64,000 bases of DNA. Source: Hydractinia symbiolongicarpus. Lineage: Eukaryota > Cnidaria > Hydrozoa > Anthoathecata > Hydractiniidae. Location: contig NC_079879.1 in NCBI RefSeq assembly GCF_029227915.1, positions 24,258,501 to 24,322,500 of the forward strand, read 5' to 3'. Positions within the stretch are counted from its first letter, which is position 1; every line of letters begins with the position of its first letter. Below, piece by piece: positions 48,325 through 60,858 of this stretch. The notes below the pieces were generated by a model. It searched no databases, was not told where the DNA came from, and saw only the letters and a program-made list of their open reading frames with translations. The position numbers and the translations under genes were made by a program.

Positions 48325-51300
48325 TTAAACATCACAATCCATGGTGGTGTTATTAAAACACTCATCCGTATGTACTTTTAACTCCTCCTCCGGTACATAT
48401 TTTGCACATCGGCCGCACTTCACCTTCCCTTCATGCTCATCCTGACTTTCATCAAAGTTCCTACAACTGGTGGCGTACATCGTTTTCTTCGTTTTAGGCG
48501 CTCCTTTTTGTACATAACCCTTATAAATGTCATTATCGCTATCATCATCGGTAACCCAGCTCTCTTCCACTGCGCTCCTTTTCTCCATGAGAGTTTTATT
48601 CGAATTAACACTTCCTCTCCGATAATAACCCGCATATGTTTTTGGCTTTGATTTCCATCTTTTTACAGGTTCATCGTAATCGGTCATGTGAGATTCCGCA
48701 TTATCGGATTTTTCAGGTCGATTTAAAAACCGGGAAGGATTCCTGTTCCTTGTGGCATCGTTCTGACAGACGTTTCTTTTATCATCTTTTAGTGTCACTA
48801 TATATCCCGTTTTATCCGGTTTCGAATTCGGAGTCTCGTTTAAACCTTCACATGCTTTAGCCCATGCATGATTGTCGAAGTCTTGGCCTGCTGAAGTAAC
48901 ACATGACTATAGACAGTCTTTTGCTTCCCTAGAAGTTCCTGACTTTCTTGTTTTGCAATAAAATAAGCAAAATAAATAAAAATGGCAAAAAAATGTTGTT
49001 GGCAGTAGCAATTGTACCAGGCGTTGTACAATGTTAACACTGAGATATTGGCAAGACTTATGTACAACACAGTCTTAAAACAGAGTAAAAACTAATTGAT
49101 ATTTTCCTGAAATCTAACTTTTGTCTCTCGTCTATGACCCAAATTAAAAGGTTGTCAAAGGACGCCAAACGCTTGCGATAAGGGTGTTTATTCGAGAATG
49201 GGGTGCTTTTGCAATGCAGTTTGTATAAAGTTCGCTTGTGTGCCAGCAAAGGTGTTCTCTGAGTAAAGTTAAAAAAGTTTCAAACTCTGCAAGCTAATTA
49301 AAAGTATTTGCAAAAAAACAATCAAGATCAACTGACTCATCAAAATAGAATCGTTCTAAAAAGTAAGAAAAATCATTTCCTTATTTGTCCAGCATATAAG
49401 CAACAACGTGAGAAAAAAAATGGAATTACCTGAATAATCCAACAAACTATTTTGGCTGGCACTTGATCTAAATTTAAAATTAAAACATCTCATATCAAAC
49501 ATTTCGCCACACGATGCGACACAAGGCAATAAAAACAACTTTGTACTTAGCCCTCGAAGTAATATTAGGTACGACACAACGAAATTAAAACAACTCCATA
49601 CCTAGTCCTCGAAGTAATACTAGGACCTTGACATTGATATGCATGTTCATTTATTTCACTGGCAGGATACAGGATGTTACACATTGGACAAGGATGTCTG
49701 TCCTCTTCCTCCTTTTCTTCTTTTGTTTCAATCGTATCACCTGATTCTGGATCATCTATGTTGCTGAAACAATAAAAGGACTGTAACTAGGCAACAGGAT
49801 GAAAGTGCATCAGCAGTCATACATCAGCAGTCTATTTTCTTATAAAATTTACTGGGTGGAGATGAAAGTTTAAATTAAAATCCCACTGTGATTTTGACGT
49901 AGAGTGGTCACTAGTTTCACTCACGGTAACGGTAACACAGATACTTCGTGGGAATTGTCTAGATTCGCCACTAGGTGTTATGTATCCAGAGTGGGAAGAA
50001 GTTTTTGTCCAATGAAAAGCTCACGAGGTGCGAGAGTATACTTGTGTTTATTTGTATAAGTAAAACAAATGATGAAAAGGGATTACTGCAGATATTGACA
50101 TAACAGTAGTCAGACAGAGTGGCCATAGATTTAAAACTTCGGAAGTTTAGGTTTTAGGAGAAGTTTAAGTTTTAGGAGAAAACACTAAAGACGTATCAAT
50201 TAATTCCATATTTCACAAAATTTTGGTAAAATTTTAGGACATAAAGTTACTAATAAATTCAGCTCGCTAAATGTCAGAAAAGTTGTTCATTTCGAATTGA
50301 AGCATTTATGTAAATATATATCATCTGTTGCAAGATAAACACATGCCCAATTTTTGTCACATAAACGCAATAAGAAAAACTCGCTATTTAAAAACACCAT
50401 TAAACAATTTTAGAAGATTATAAAAGAAATCAATATTTATAGTTCAAAGTTGATGTTACTGAGAAGATTTAAGGTGTGGCCACCTTGAGAAGAGATACGT
50501 AGCGTTGGGTATAAGAAAAAAGTTTATATTACATAAGCATGAAAAAAAAGTCGATTATTTTGGTAAAGTAAACTGTTGCAGACTGTCCACTACAAAGTAT
50601 AAAACAGATTTGCAGAAAGCGTAAAACTTCTTACCTCACATGGAACAAAGCACGACAGTATAGATTAACTTACATAACTTCTTTAGAGGTTGCGTTTTCT
50701 TTAGATTCATGTTTAAACAAACCAGAAAGTATGTTTTTTGTTTTCGAAAATATTGTGCTCGGTTTACTTTCTTCTTGCTGGTCCACTCTGCGTTTTTTAG
50801 TCGGCTTGCTATGAATATCAATCTCGCTACAGTCACCTTCCACATTGCTTGAATGAGATTTTTTCTTGCTTGTGTTTAGTTTTAGTTTTGGATGCTGCGG
50901 TCTTGCATCAATTAAAATGATTTTTCCAGATTTTTTATGTTGTTGTTTGGTTTCAAATTCGTCATCAGACAAGCCCTCCAATGTTTGCTGCGCCTTCATT
51001 TTAGCACGTCTAGGAAAACGGCTGGAAAAAATGGAAGGAAACTTTGTCGTCTCGTGTGAGTTGTATGATTTTGATAATTGATCTGTACAGAATGACTGTT
51101 GTGCTAAATGCAATTTCAAATGACATAACTATTATAAAATAGAAGTTATGGTGAACGATTATTCACTCTAAATAACTTTTTAGGTACCAGCAATCACGTG
51201 GGTGGGACTCCAATTACAGTTTTATAACTATGGAGTTTAGAGACAAAATTCAATTTATATATACTGCGAGGAAATATAACTGAAATTCATAAATATAATT

Positions 51301-53129
51301 ATATGCAATCACTGGTTAAGTATGAATTTTATTTCTATCGATATTACTAAAGCCTAACTAGATTCATTTAGAATGTAAAAAAAAAAACGATTAATGAGTG
51401 GTCAAGTAAAAGTAGCTATACAGTGGAGATTGGATATATGAAATAATTTGTCGCAATAGAAAAAATGCGCCACAAAACCTACATAACATATAATCTATGA
51501 AGTAAAAAAATGATGAGAACTACCTATTCCGAATATTTATACAGAATATAGCCACTTCAGTGTAAACACTGTTATCAATGTGGGCCTGTTTATTAGTATT
51601 GCCTACGCAATTTCCCTCACATCACATGGATTGACCCGTAGCAGTGGTAAAGGCGCTTGCTAAATATCCCCGCGCTGTGGACCAAAACAACTGTCCTTGT
51701 GATTACGAAGCGAACTCCATAAACACAAGGCTATGCACCAAAAATCTCGGGGTTTGCAATTTTTTTCCAAGTTAATTTTTTATAAGTATTTGCAAGCTCG
51801 GATTTTCCTCCTTCTCAAAAAGAGGGTTATCACAAGTTAGACACAATCTATGAAAGTCCACTTTCTTTTCCTTGAACACAACTTTTATACAAATAAAGGC
51901 AACATACCAATTCCTGCAGTGTTTTTCAAATTGATTTTGCGTCTGAACCTCATTGTGTCATTACAAAACAAGTAGTCTACAGATGCGTTTATCGAAATGG
52001 TGTGGTCAACAGTAACCGGCTTTGACCATTTCTCTCTAGGTAAGGTTTTTTGCGCAATCTGCAGTTGGTTGATAAGAGAATTGAAGTTTTCTCGAATGCA
52101 TTCAACAGGTAACTTGCGTCTGGTAGATTTTGTATTCGAAGGAACTGTTGCAGCAATGTCCTAGTAAAAGGATATTTTATTTGTAGTATATTTGTAGAAA
52201 AATTTGCAAGTTGCAGCAGTATTTGTGCGCGAGCTAGTGAAGTAAAAACCAAGTTTTTTAAAAGTCAACTCTTTCTGTTTCTCACCAAATGAAACATATA
52301 CACATAAGGAAACATAGCAAAAACATACTGGTTGTATTATTCAGATAAATTGTAAAAATCCAAGGAAAAGGAAACTTCTGAAAACTTTATACATGCATAT
52401 AGACCCTTTCCCAGACAATTTTCAAGCCTACAAATTTGTAGATTTACAGATAAAAAATAATTAAAACTGGAAGAGTTGTCAAACATACCTTTTGTATCTC
52501 AAACAGCCAATGCTTGTTGCTAAAACAATCAATAAACAACATAAAAACTATCTGCTTTAAAAATACCACACGAATCAACATGTCCATCATTCAGAAAGAT
52601 TTTAATTTTTCAAAATGAAGAAAAACAATAAAGAGAACAATTTTTTATTATGAAAAACATTTTACACTATATATACTTATGATGTGCTATCATGATTTTC
52701 CAAATGGAGAAAAAAACTGCTTATTTCAATCGCAACTGCACACATGAAAAAATTATTTAACTCATCACAACCACGATGTGAGTTATTAGAAAGAAAACAC
52801 AAGTAAATTCCCTGCATTTTTTTACTAAAAACTAAACATCGGTTATAATAACAAATTTTTATGAATATATAATAAAATTGTCATTTTATAACAAATTACG
52901 CAATGCACTTACTGATCAAATGGTTTCTCTTCGCAATTGTTCTTAGCACTTTCATCATCACGAATATCCTATGGAATACATCAGACACATTTTTTTTAAA
53001 TTGTATCAAAATATTTTGACAATGGAATTGTCACCAAAGTCTTTTAAAATCCAAATATTGATCTAACATAGAAAGGCAAGTATTTTGTAACACACTTACC
53101 ACTGTAACCCACAAATTTAAGTCGGGGAA
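48325..53129 (-). CDS. Protein with two RAP80-like zinc fingers, 5' end not found, 8 exons seen
   Basis: Exons in order: 53100-53129, 52913-52968, 52489-52519, 51908-52160, 50674-51082, 49602-49763, 49430-49467 and 48325-48890. All borders are GT/AG and all seven junctions keep phase; they give 514 codons, ending DCDV-stop. Two C-x2-C...H-x3-C fingers stand out: HPCPMCNILYPASEINEHAY + QC, and CGRCAKYVPEEELKVHTDEC. The pair and its spacing within each finger resemble the tandem fingers of UIMC1/RAP80, the ubiquitin-binding subunit of the BRCA1-A complex. The middle part is Lys/Ser/Glu-rich with basic NLS-like clusters (PTKKRRVD). I see no clear UIM or AIR domain. Other UBZ-finger repair proteins remain possible. 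The first 30-bp exon is preceded by an acceptor, so a start exon is missing. Confidence 0.7.
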
Positions 53130-54042
53130 CTAAGGAATAAAAGTCCCTGTGTAATCCATTATTTTTTAACATTTTTCTTTAAGCTTTTTCATGCCATTTA
53201 TTTGATTGTTATTAACCAACAAATGAGAGGACAGTGGGGTTACAGTTTTTTAAACAGCTATGGTTTATTTTTTAATCTGATAAACCTAAAAGCTATGAAA
53301 CGTGGTTAAAAATAAAAATGTGTTTTATTTATATAATTCTTCAGTGACCAATATATAACAGCTCATGGTTCCAGTACAAAACGTAATTGTATTTGTGGTT
53401 GCGTTGGTTAAAGAAAACAGAATTTAGTATTTATCGAGAAACAAGACTCCTATTTGTAGCAGAAAGTAAGAGTAAGAAATATATAGCTTCTTGAAGTATA
53501 CATGACTACACATTTCATATCCATAACATTGAAGTTGTAAAATATTTTATAACGGCCACTAAATGGAAAATAAGGTGATAAATAATATTAAACTGCTGTA
53601 TAGGTCAAAAAGTTGTTAAAAAAGTATTTATATATTATCAACAATACTTAATCTTAATAATTTTGGAAAATTAATTATGATAAATTATGTGGCGCCAACG
53701 TAACATCATGTATAGAATGATTAAATGACAAAATCTTTAAACATGGATAACTTGTGAATGAAAAGATATTTTTCAAAAAACTTGTGAACACTGGTTGAAC
53801 ACGCTATTTTAGTTGTTATAAAAACACAGATGAGCCAGCAAATTGCTGGATGCGTTACAAAGGTCAAATTAGCAAGAAGTGGATTTAGGCCTTTAGATCA
53901 AAAACACTAGCCTCTTTCTTCTTATATAGTATTATTTCGGCTAAAAAATGTGATCAATTTCTAGCATTCATTAAAAATAACCAACTGGCGTTAGCTTTTA
54001 GTCAAATTACCAAAAAAACACAACATTTTTTAATTACTTTTC
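53130..54042. other. No feature seen; may hide a 5' exon of the zinc-finger gene
   Basis: AT-rich, with no exon that joins in phase to the one at 53100-53129. Confidence 0.35.
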
Positions 54043-54515
54043 ACCTGTCAAGTGTGAGATTTTTACTATTATTGTAATTCCTTGTTGAAAAAAATCACAT
54101 ACAACAAATATATAACACAAACACAATAACACAACAAAAAATAAGTTCCTGAGTATAAGTTTGGGGGAAAAGCATAACAAACAAAGAGAGTCAAAAGGTA
54201 TAATACAGCACAGTTAAGGCTGTGCCAATCTGGTAATCAACCCTACCAGCTTACTAACACTTCCTGTGAAAGTGAGAATTATAACAGGAACCTGTCATGT
54301 GTGAGATTTTTACTATTATTGTAATTCCTCGTTGAAAAAAATCAGACACAACAAATATATAACACAATAACACAACAAAAAAAGGGTTCCTGAGTATAAG
54401 TTTAAGGGAAAAGTATAACAAACAAGAGAGTCAAAAAGGTATAAGGCAGCACAGTCAAGGCTGTACCAATCTGGTAATCAGTCCTTTACCAGCTTAATAG
54501 CATTTGCTGTGAAGT
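54043..54515. repeat. Tandem duplication, period 247 bp
   Basis: 54043-54289 and 54290-about 54515 are near copies. Each has gtgtgagatttttactatta, then gttcctgagtataagttt and caatctggtaatca. The pair abuts the 3' end of the RTE-like LINE. Confidence 0.85.
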
Positions 54516-54532
54516 TTTGGATAGAGAAATGG

Positions 54533-56616
54533 AGGATCATCATCATCATCATCATTCTCGGCTTAACGTCCGTTTTCCATGCTAGCATGGGTTGGACGGG
54601 GTATATTAATGACCCTCTTCCAATCTGATCTAGACTGTGTTAGATCTAAACTCAACTTCCTCTCTATTAAGTCTGTCCTTATAACCTCCTGCCAAGTCTT
54701 TCTCGGTCTGCCTCTGGGCTTTGCCCCAGGAACTATCAAGTCTCTACACTTTCTTACCCAATTATCCTCCTCCATTCTTTCCAAGTGCCCCAGCCAATTC
54801 AATCTTCTTATCTGGATAACATCTTTAATTCTACAGAGACTTAGCCTGCTTCTTAGCTCATCTGAACTCTTTCTGTCTCTCAGACTGGCATTACACATCC
54901 ACCTAACCATTCTCATATCATTCCTTTCTAAACGGTCAAGATCTTCCTGCTTCACTGCCCATGTCTCACTACCGTACAACATAACACTTCTTACACAGGC
55001 CTCATACAACCTACCTTTTACCTCAATTGACAGAACTCTGCTAGTCAATAAAGGAAGTAACTCTCTAAACTTTTTCCAAGCAGAACCTATCCTGCAAGTA
55101 ACACTTCTTCCAACACCCCCTTCACTGCCCAACATATCACCTAAGTAACAGAAGTTCTTAACTATCTCTAACGAGCCACTGTTGTACATCATTAAAGCTG
55201 GAAATACTTCATTCTCTATAATCTCACCTTTGCAACGCTTGCATACAAACTGTATGCCAGCTCTTAACCTTCCACTAATACTACTGCACTTCTTATGTAC
55301 CCAATGCTTGCAAGTCTGACAAAAAATTGAGTTACTACCAACCCCTTTCCTGCAAACTCCACAAGGCCACTTTCCAACTACAAGGTCACACTTGGCTGCA
55401 ATGCTACTTATCATGACTTTAGACTTTGCTGTGTTTACCTTCAGCCCTTTCTCTTCTAGTCCTTTCTTCCACTTCTCAAACTTTTCAACTAATTCTTCCA
55501 TCGACTCTGCTATGAGTACCAAATCATCTGCATACAATAACTCCCATGGACAACCTGTTCTGAACTCCATCGACAGCGCTTCTAAGACTAGAATAAACAA
55601 CAAAGGACTAAGTACAGAACCCTGATGTACACCAACATTTACACTAAATTCATCACTAAGTGAATCGTTAATCCTGACACGACTTCTAGCATTGCTGTAC
55701 ATAGACTGAACCATCGTAACTAGCCACTCATCCACACCTAATTTTCTCATAGCCCACCAAATAACTTTACGTGGCACTCTATCAAAAGCTTTCTCTAAAT
55801 CTACAAAGGCAAAATAGAGATTCTTTCTCTTTCCTAAATACTTTTCCTGAAGCTGTCTGAGTAAAAATATTGCATCTGTAGTGCCACGCCCTGGAACAAA
55901 ACCAAATTGCATCTTATCTATATCAATTCTTTCTCTAAGTAACTTATCAATCACTCTTTCAATAACTTTCATTACTTGATCAACCAACTTCAAACCTCTA
56001 TAGTTACCCCTTTCTAATGCATCACCCTTGCCCTTGAAACAATTCACTATTACACTCGACTGCCACTCACTCGGAATAGCACCATCCTTTATAATCTGGT
56101 TAGCAAGACTTGTAATAAGCTCAACTCCAATCCAATATCCAGATGCTTTTACCATCTCTGCAACAATACCTGATACTCCTGCAGCCTTGCCAATCTTCAT
56201 TTTCCTAATAGCCTCCACTACCCATTCTGTCTTGATCTGCATGGCTGGCCCTTCTACGACATCATCATCAGACAAATTATCCTCGTCCCAATCAAACTCA
56301 GTGTTAAGCAACCTCTGATAATGATTCTTCCAAGCTACCCTTTTCTCCTCCTCTGTGCTAGCCAAAACACCTTCATCATTACGTATACACTTCTCACCTA
56401 CAATATCTTGATTAGTCTTCTTCATTTGCTTTGCTATCTTGAATACCTCATTGCGCTGGTCTTCCCTTCCTTATTTCTGCTCCCAAATCCATAGCCTCCA
56501 TGCACACCTCTATAACCTTCAGATGACTTCCCAACATGACCATTAAAGTCGCCGCCCACCATGACAAGTTCAGTGTCTCCAAACTTTGATGTGATACATA
56601 GGTGAATATTTATCAT
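54533..56616 (-). mobile_element. RTE-like LINE, 5'-truncated and internally deleted
   Basis: On the minus strand, an endonuclease fragment (56434-56616; VGGDFNGHVGKSSEGYRG, HGGYGFGSRNKEG) runs straight into the start of the reverse transcriptase part in another frame. The rest of the endonuclease and the linker are missing. The element ends in a short (atg)n tail (54533-54556), typical of RTE-type 3' ends. Confidence 0.85.
54563..56425 (-). pseudogene. Reverse transcriptase of the RTE-like LINE (open fragment)
   Basis: A 620-codon open frame. It shows the RT palm order: GKAAGVSGIVAEMVKASG, NYRGLKLVDQVMKV, MQFGFVPGRGTTDAIF, FAFVDLEKAFDRVPR, VHQGSVLSPLLFILVLE and the catalytic YADD in ELLYADDLVLIAES. 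A PHD/zinc-knuckle-like insert (CGVCRKGVGS...CQTCKHWVHKKC...CKRC) lies between RT and the C-terminal part (RRLNWLGHLERM, KPRGRPRKTW). The RT itself has no stop, but without an intact endonuclease the copy cannot retrotranspose alone. Confidence 0.88.
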
Positions 56617-56878
56617 AGCAACAGAGAATGAGAAATAAAGGATGTTGAGAAAAAACGATGACCACTTTTCTGGTAGCGATCAAAATGATATTGAAGAGTG
56701 GAAAATAATTATTGCTTAACTTTGTACTCGAGTTCCAGACACTATTATTAGAGACTGCCTACGGGCCTACGATCCATCCAAACCTAACAAACAGATAAAG
56801 AGTGCTAAATAGCTTCAATAAAGAGACATTTATTTTTTTATCTAAGAAACCGCATGATGACAAAATGAAGAAAGCAAT

Positions 56879-59800
56879 TTGTTAGATGTATTAATTATGA
56901 AGGTAAAAAATTATTTTCCAGAAAAATGTCTAATATGTAAAGAAGTGTATTGTTATACCATGGGTGTTACACCATTTATGGAATGCTATGCCTGTGGTCA
57001 AGAGGTCCACAAAAAATGTTATTTTGAGCTATTGGCATCAATGAATCTATTAAATGAGGGGTGTTTACCACAAGACCTACTTTTTAAAATTCCTGGTATA
57101 AATTACCTCTGTGCACTATGTGAAAAGGACATTATTACAGATGATATTTCTAATGATGATAATAATAATACTTCTCAACCCAAGGCTTTATTAAACAAAA
57201 TAATAGCCATGCTGGTTTTGATGTAATTGATCAGAATGATATAAATATCAGAACAATAGACTTAATTTAGTTAACCCCATTGTCAATGTGTATGATTCCA
57301 TCAATGATGACAAAGACAGTGATGATCCTCCTGCTGATAGAGATACATCACATCAACTGAAGGAAAAGGTGTGACACTTTTATTAAAAAGGAACATGTAA
57401 GTTTGGCTGAAAAGGTGCAGATTGTCCACTTGCCCACCTACCAGCCTGTCAAAAATATTTATTGCATGGAAACAAGGGTACGAAAGGTTGTAAGCTAGGT
57501 GCTAAATGTACAGATTTTCAACGTAGAGTGTGTTCTAATTCTATAACTAGAAGACAGTGTATCAATGGAAATGTTTGTTGGCACACGTAAAAGAGACCAT
57601 ACGTAAAACACCTGAAATGTTAGGAAATAGAACTAATGAGTCAAATATTTTACATAATAATACTTTTAATCACAAAAAGAAATAATTCCTATGATTTTTT
57701 AGAGGCTATTCACAACTTCAAAAGGGACATATATTAGAAACTCAACAATATTCACAGACCTCCCACAACTCCAGGCCACTTTTGTTCATGCCCCATTACA
57801 ACAGCCACAAATGCTCACCAATCCAGAACTATGGAGAGCCAATCCATCCCCCACTGCAACAGCCACAATAGTTCAGACATTCACAACAGGTACCAATGCA
57901 TCGACCAATGCCTCAAACTCAGAATATGAGACCAGGAGTACCTTTGAATCAGATGGTAATGAACAGTTGGAATCCAGCAAACCAACGAAGACTACTTTAA
58001 AATAATGCTCCATATTCAATACACAGGATCTAAAGCCACTTACTGTTGCATCTTCTGTTCCTTTAATACATGATGTACTGAAAGAGAAGAACCAACTCTT
58101 CATAGCACTTACCGAGGCCTTGTTATATGATCACTTAGATGCAGAATTGTCAATAGAAGGATATGAAGTCTTCAGATGAGATAGGAACCCGAAAAAGTCT
58201 AAAAGAAGTCAATCAAGTGGAGGAGTTGCAGTTTACATGCGAGAGGACATTGCTACCCGAATTAGAGTGACATATGAATACAGTAATGGCGTACACGAAC
58301 TTCTTGCTTTATTTTCCGAACACAGTAACTCGCTGATAGCAGTATTGTATCGACAACCTGATGATGCAATCAGGTTCGTAAGAGTTCAAACAATGATTAA
58401 AGATTTGAGCACGTAAAACTCTTAACAGCTTTAGTGGCAAATTCCCAGATGTGTTTCTTTGTGGTGACTTTAATTTTCCAAACATAAACTGGGAAACCCA
58501 TATGATTTCTTCCAATTCAAACTTGTGCAATGCATTCATAAGCCTATGCACAACTGTGGCAATGTGCTTGATCTGCTTATAACAAACAACAAGGAGCTTA
58601 TTCACAGTTATAAGTGCATACCTTCCTCACCATCTGTATCCCACCATAGTTTAATTGAAGTGACAACTCATTACGACCCAATTGTTCTGTTAAAAAAATA
58701 ATGAGGTAAAAACAGCACATATGTCCCGTTTGATTTACTTAATTACTTTGATGAGTCTATAGACAGGGGAAATATCAACAAACTTATTTCTGTTGCCTGG
58801 AACACAATGTTGAAAGATATGAACCCCGAACAACAAGTACAAAATATTATTAATAAAATTTTACTTTTATCTGAAGAGCTAGTTCCTAAAAGGAAAGTGT
58901 TTACAAGGAAACAAGATAAACACTCAGACCGTTGTGTACCAATAAGGCAGCGTCGTAAGCTTATAAAGCAACTGTCCAAAACTTTTAAATGCAACAAGTA
59001 AAAGAAACAAAAGAACAGTTAGTCAACATTAAACTTTCTCTGCAGAAAGCAATTTCTTTTATTAAAACAAACCCGAAATATTTTTATTCCTACGAAACAA
59101 GGTCCAGAGTAGGTCCATTATTTAACAAAAGTAAACAGAAGTTCACTAGTGATTGCAAAGAAATGGCTGATCTCCTGCAACAACAATTTGTGAGTGTATT
59201 TAGTAAGCAACATAATTCAACAGCTGATGCTAATGATTTAACTTGTACCATTCCTGTAATGACAGATGTTGCGCTTACCACTGATAATATAATTAAAGCA
59301 ATTAACACTCTATTTGCGAATTCAGCTTCCTGGCCCAGATGGTGTCCCTGTTATATTTCTTGAAATTGTAGGAATGCCATGGCAACTCTACTTCTTATGT
59401 TTAGGCCCAATTGTCTTAACACAGGTGTAACACCCCTGCTTTTAAGGACTGCAAACATAGCGCCTGTCTTCAAAGGTTATTCAGGGTGGCACTCATCCAT
59501 CTGTGTCAACTTTTTTTACGAACATTTTATTCATCTCAAAGGAAAGGCCAATATCTAGTTACAAAAGGAAGATTGAAGATGAGTTTGCATTAACTTTCAT
59601 AGTATCTACCTTCAAAGTTAAACGTTCAGTTTAAAGCGTTTCTATCATTCCTTCCGTGATGCAAGTTTCATTGGCCTATTAATGAAAATTTACATTTCAT
59701 TAGGTAATGTTTTTAGGCAAGCACTTAAAATTATGTAATCAGCATCCACTGAATACTTTAAGCTTTCTTAAAATTTACAATAAGGTGTATTGATTTCCTT

Positions 59801-60610
59801 TCGTGACAAAAACGGTATTTTTCAATTTGATCCTTAAGTTGACAAATGAAAATAATATGGAACCCAATGGGTGTAAGTTCGAGCACCTAAGATTGAGTCT
59901 TTGAAACCACTCAAAAAAGATTAACACAAAAATCACTGTGAAGGACTGTCAAATGATTGCAAATTTAACAAGTATATCTCAAACCAGTTGTCCTGTTTGC
60001 CTTGTATCAAAGGCAAACAGGATAACTGGATGGATATTACGAACATTTGAGGGCAGAGAAACTTGATGTTGACTCTTTGAAAATCATTTGTTATTTCCCA
60101 CATTGACTATTGTTCCCAGTTATGGTCTCCACTAATGAAAGGACAAATACAAGACATATAAATGGTGCAAAGAACGGGACGTACTAAAAAAATTTAAATC
60201 TGCACTCTCTGGAGAGAGGAAGAAAACGGAATGTTATAATTTACATCTGGCAAGTAATTGAAAACATAGTACTAACCTTGGTCAGGAAACTGTGAAAGGA
60301 GGCATCACATGGTACACTAAGGATCATTTGGGTAAAAAATGTGGCCATTTTATAAGCTTCGTTGTGCAGGCTTGGCTGTTCAAGGAGTACAATGGTTTAA
60401 TGGTCTACCAAAGGCAATATGCAACATAGACTGTTTCAAATTGAGGTTCTTTCTACTGTTCCTGATGAGACACTGATACCAAATTATATTCAGTTCGGAA
60501 AAGGCAAACACGAACAGCATCATTGACATGATGAGCATTGGACTCACCAAGTTGGACGCGTGAAGATCTACTTTAAAGTATCCAAAGTAAGTAACTATAC
60601 TAACTTGTGA
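56879..60610 (+). pseudogene. Decayed CR1-like LINE with PHD-like and CCCH zinc fingers
   Basis: A relic with many stops and frameshifts. In order: an N-terminal Cys/His finger region (56879-57226: CLICKEV, ECYACGQEVHKKC, LCALCEKD), CCCH-type fingers (about 57390-57590: TCKFG, CPLAHLPACQKYLLHG, CKLGAKC, CWHTH), an APE endonuclease piece (about 58040-58600: SSGGVAVYMRED, DVFLCGDFNFPNINW), an RT region in pieces (58800-59540), RT C-terminal remains near 60080 (SHIDYC), and a tail at 60380-60560 (TVPDETLIPNY) as in CR1-like pol ends. Confidence 0.75.
59984..60029. repeat. 20-bp inverted repeat inside the LINE relic
   Basis: ccagttgtcctgtttgcctt and its inverse (one mismatch) are separated by 6 bp. 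It looks like a templated inversion in the RT remains. Confidence 0.7.
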
Positions 60611-60858
60611 CTTTGCCTCATCCTCGTCAAACAGTGATTGTGATCCATATATTTGGTGGCTTGCCATGTTCAAATTATTCTTTGCAACTATAAAAACATA
60701 TAAAGTACAATTCAACATATTAAATCACAAGAGCTAAGTTTAAAATCAATAATCCATAAAAATAAAAATAACAAAATTAGACATCAATACATAAAACTAA
60801 ATATAAGTAATAGAAAACTAAATAAATAAATAAATAAATAGATAAATAGATGTACATA

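Noticed and set aside
51022-51119. Separate gene start at the ATG at 51119 (minus)
   Set aside because: The acceptor at 51083 joins the exon 51908-52160 in phase and keeps the frame open, so one continuous gene is the simpler model.
55392-55625. Plus-strand open frames across 54579-56318
   Set aside because: They are antisense to the reverse transcriptase frame and show no domain of their own.
54563-56425. Host gene similar to craniofacial development protein 2
   Set aside because: Database entries with that name are often LINE endonuclease/RT sequences. The YADD motif, endonuclease remnant and (atg)n tail identify a retroelement.
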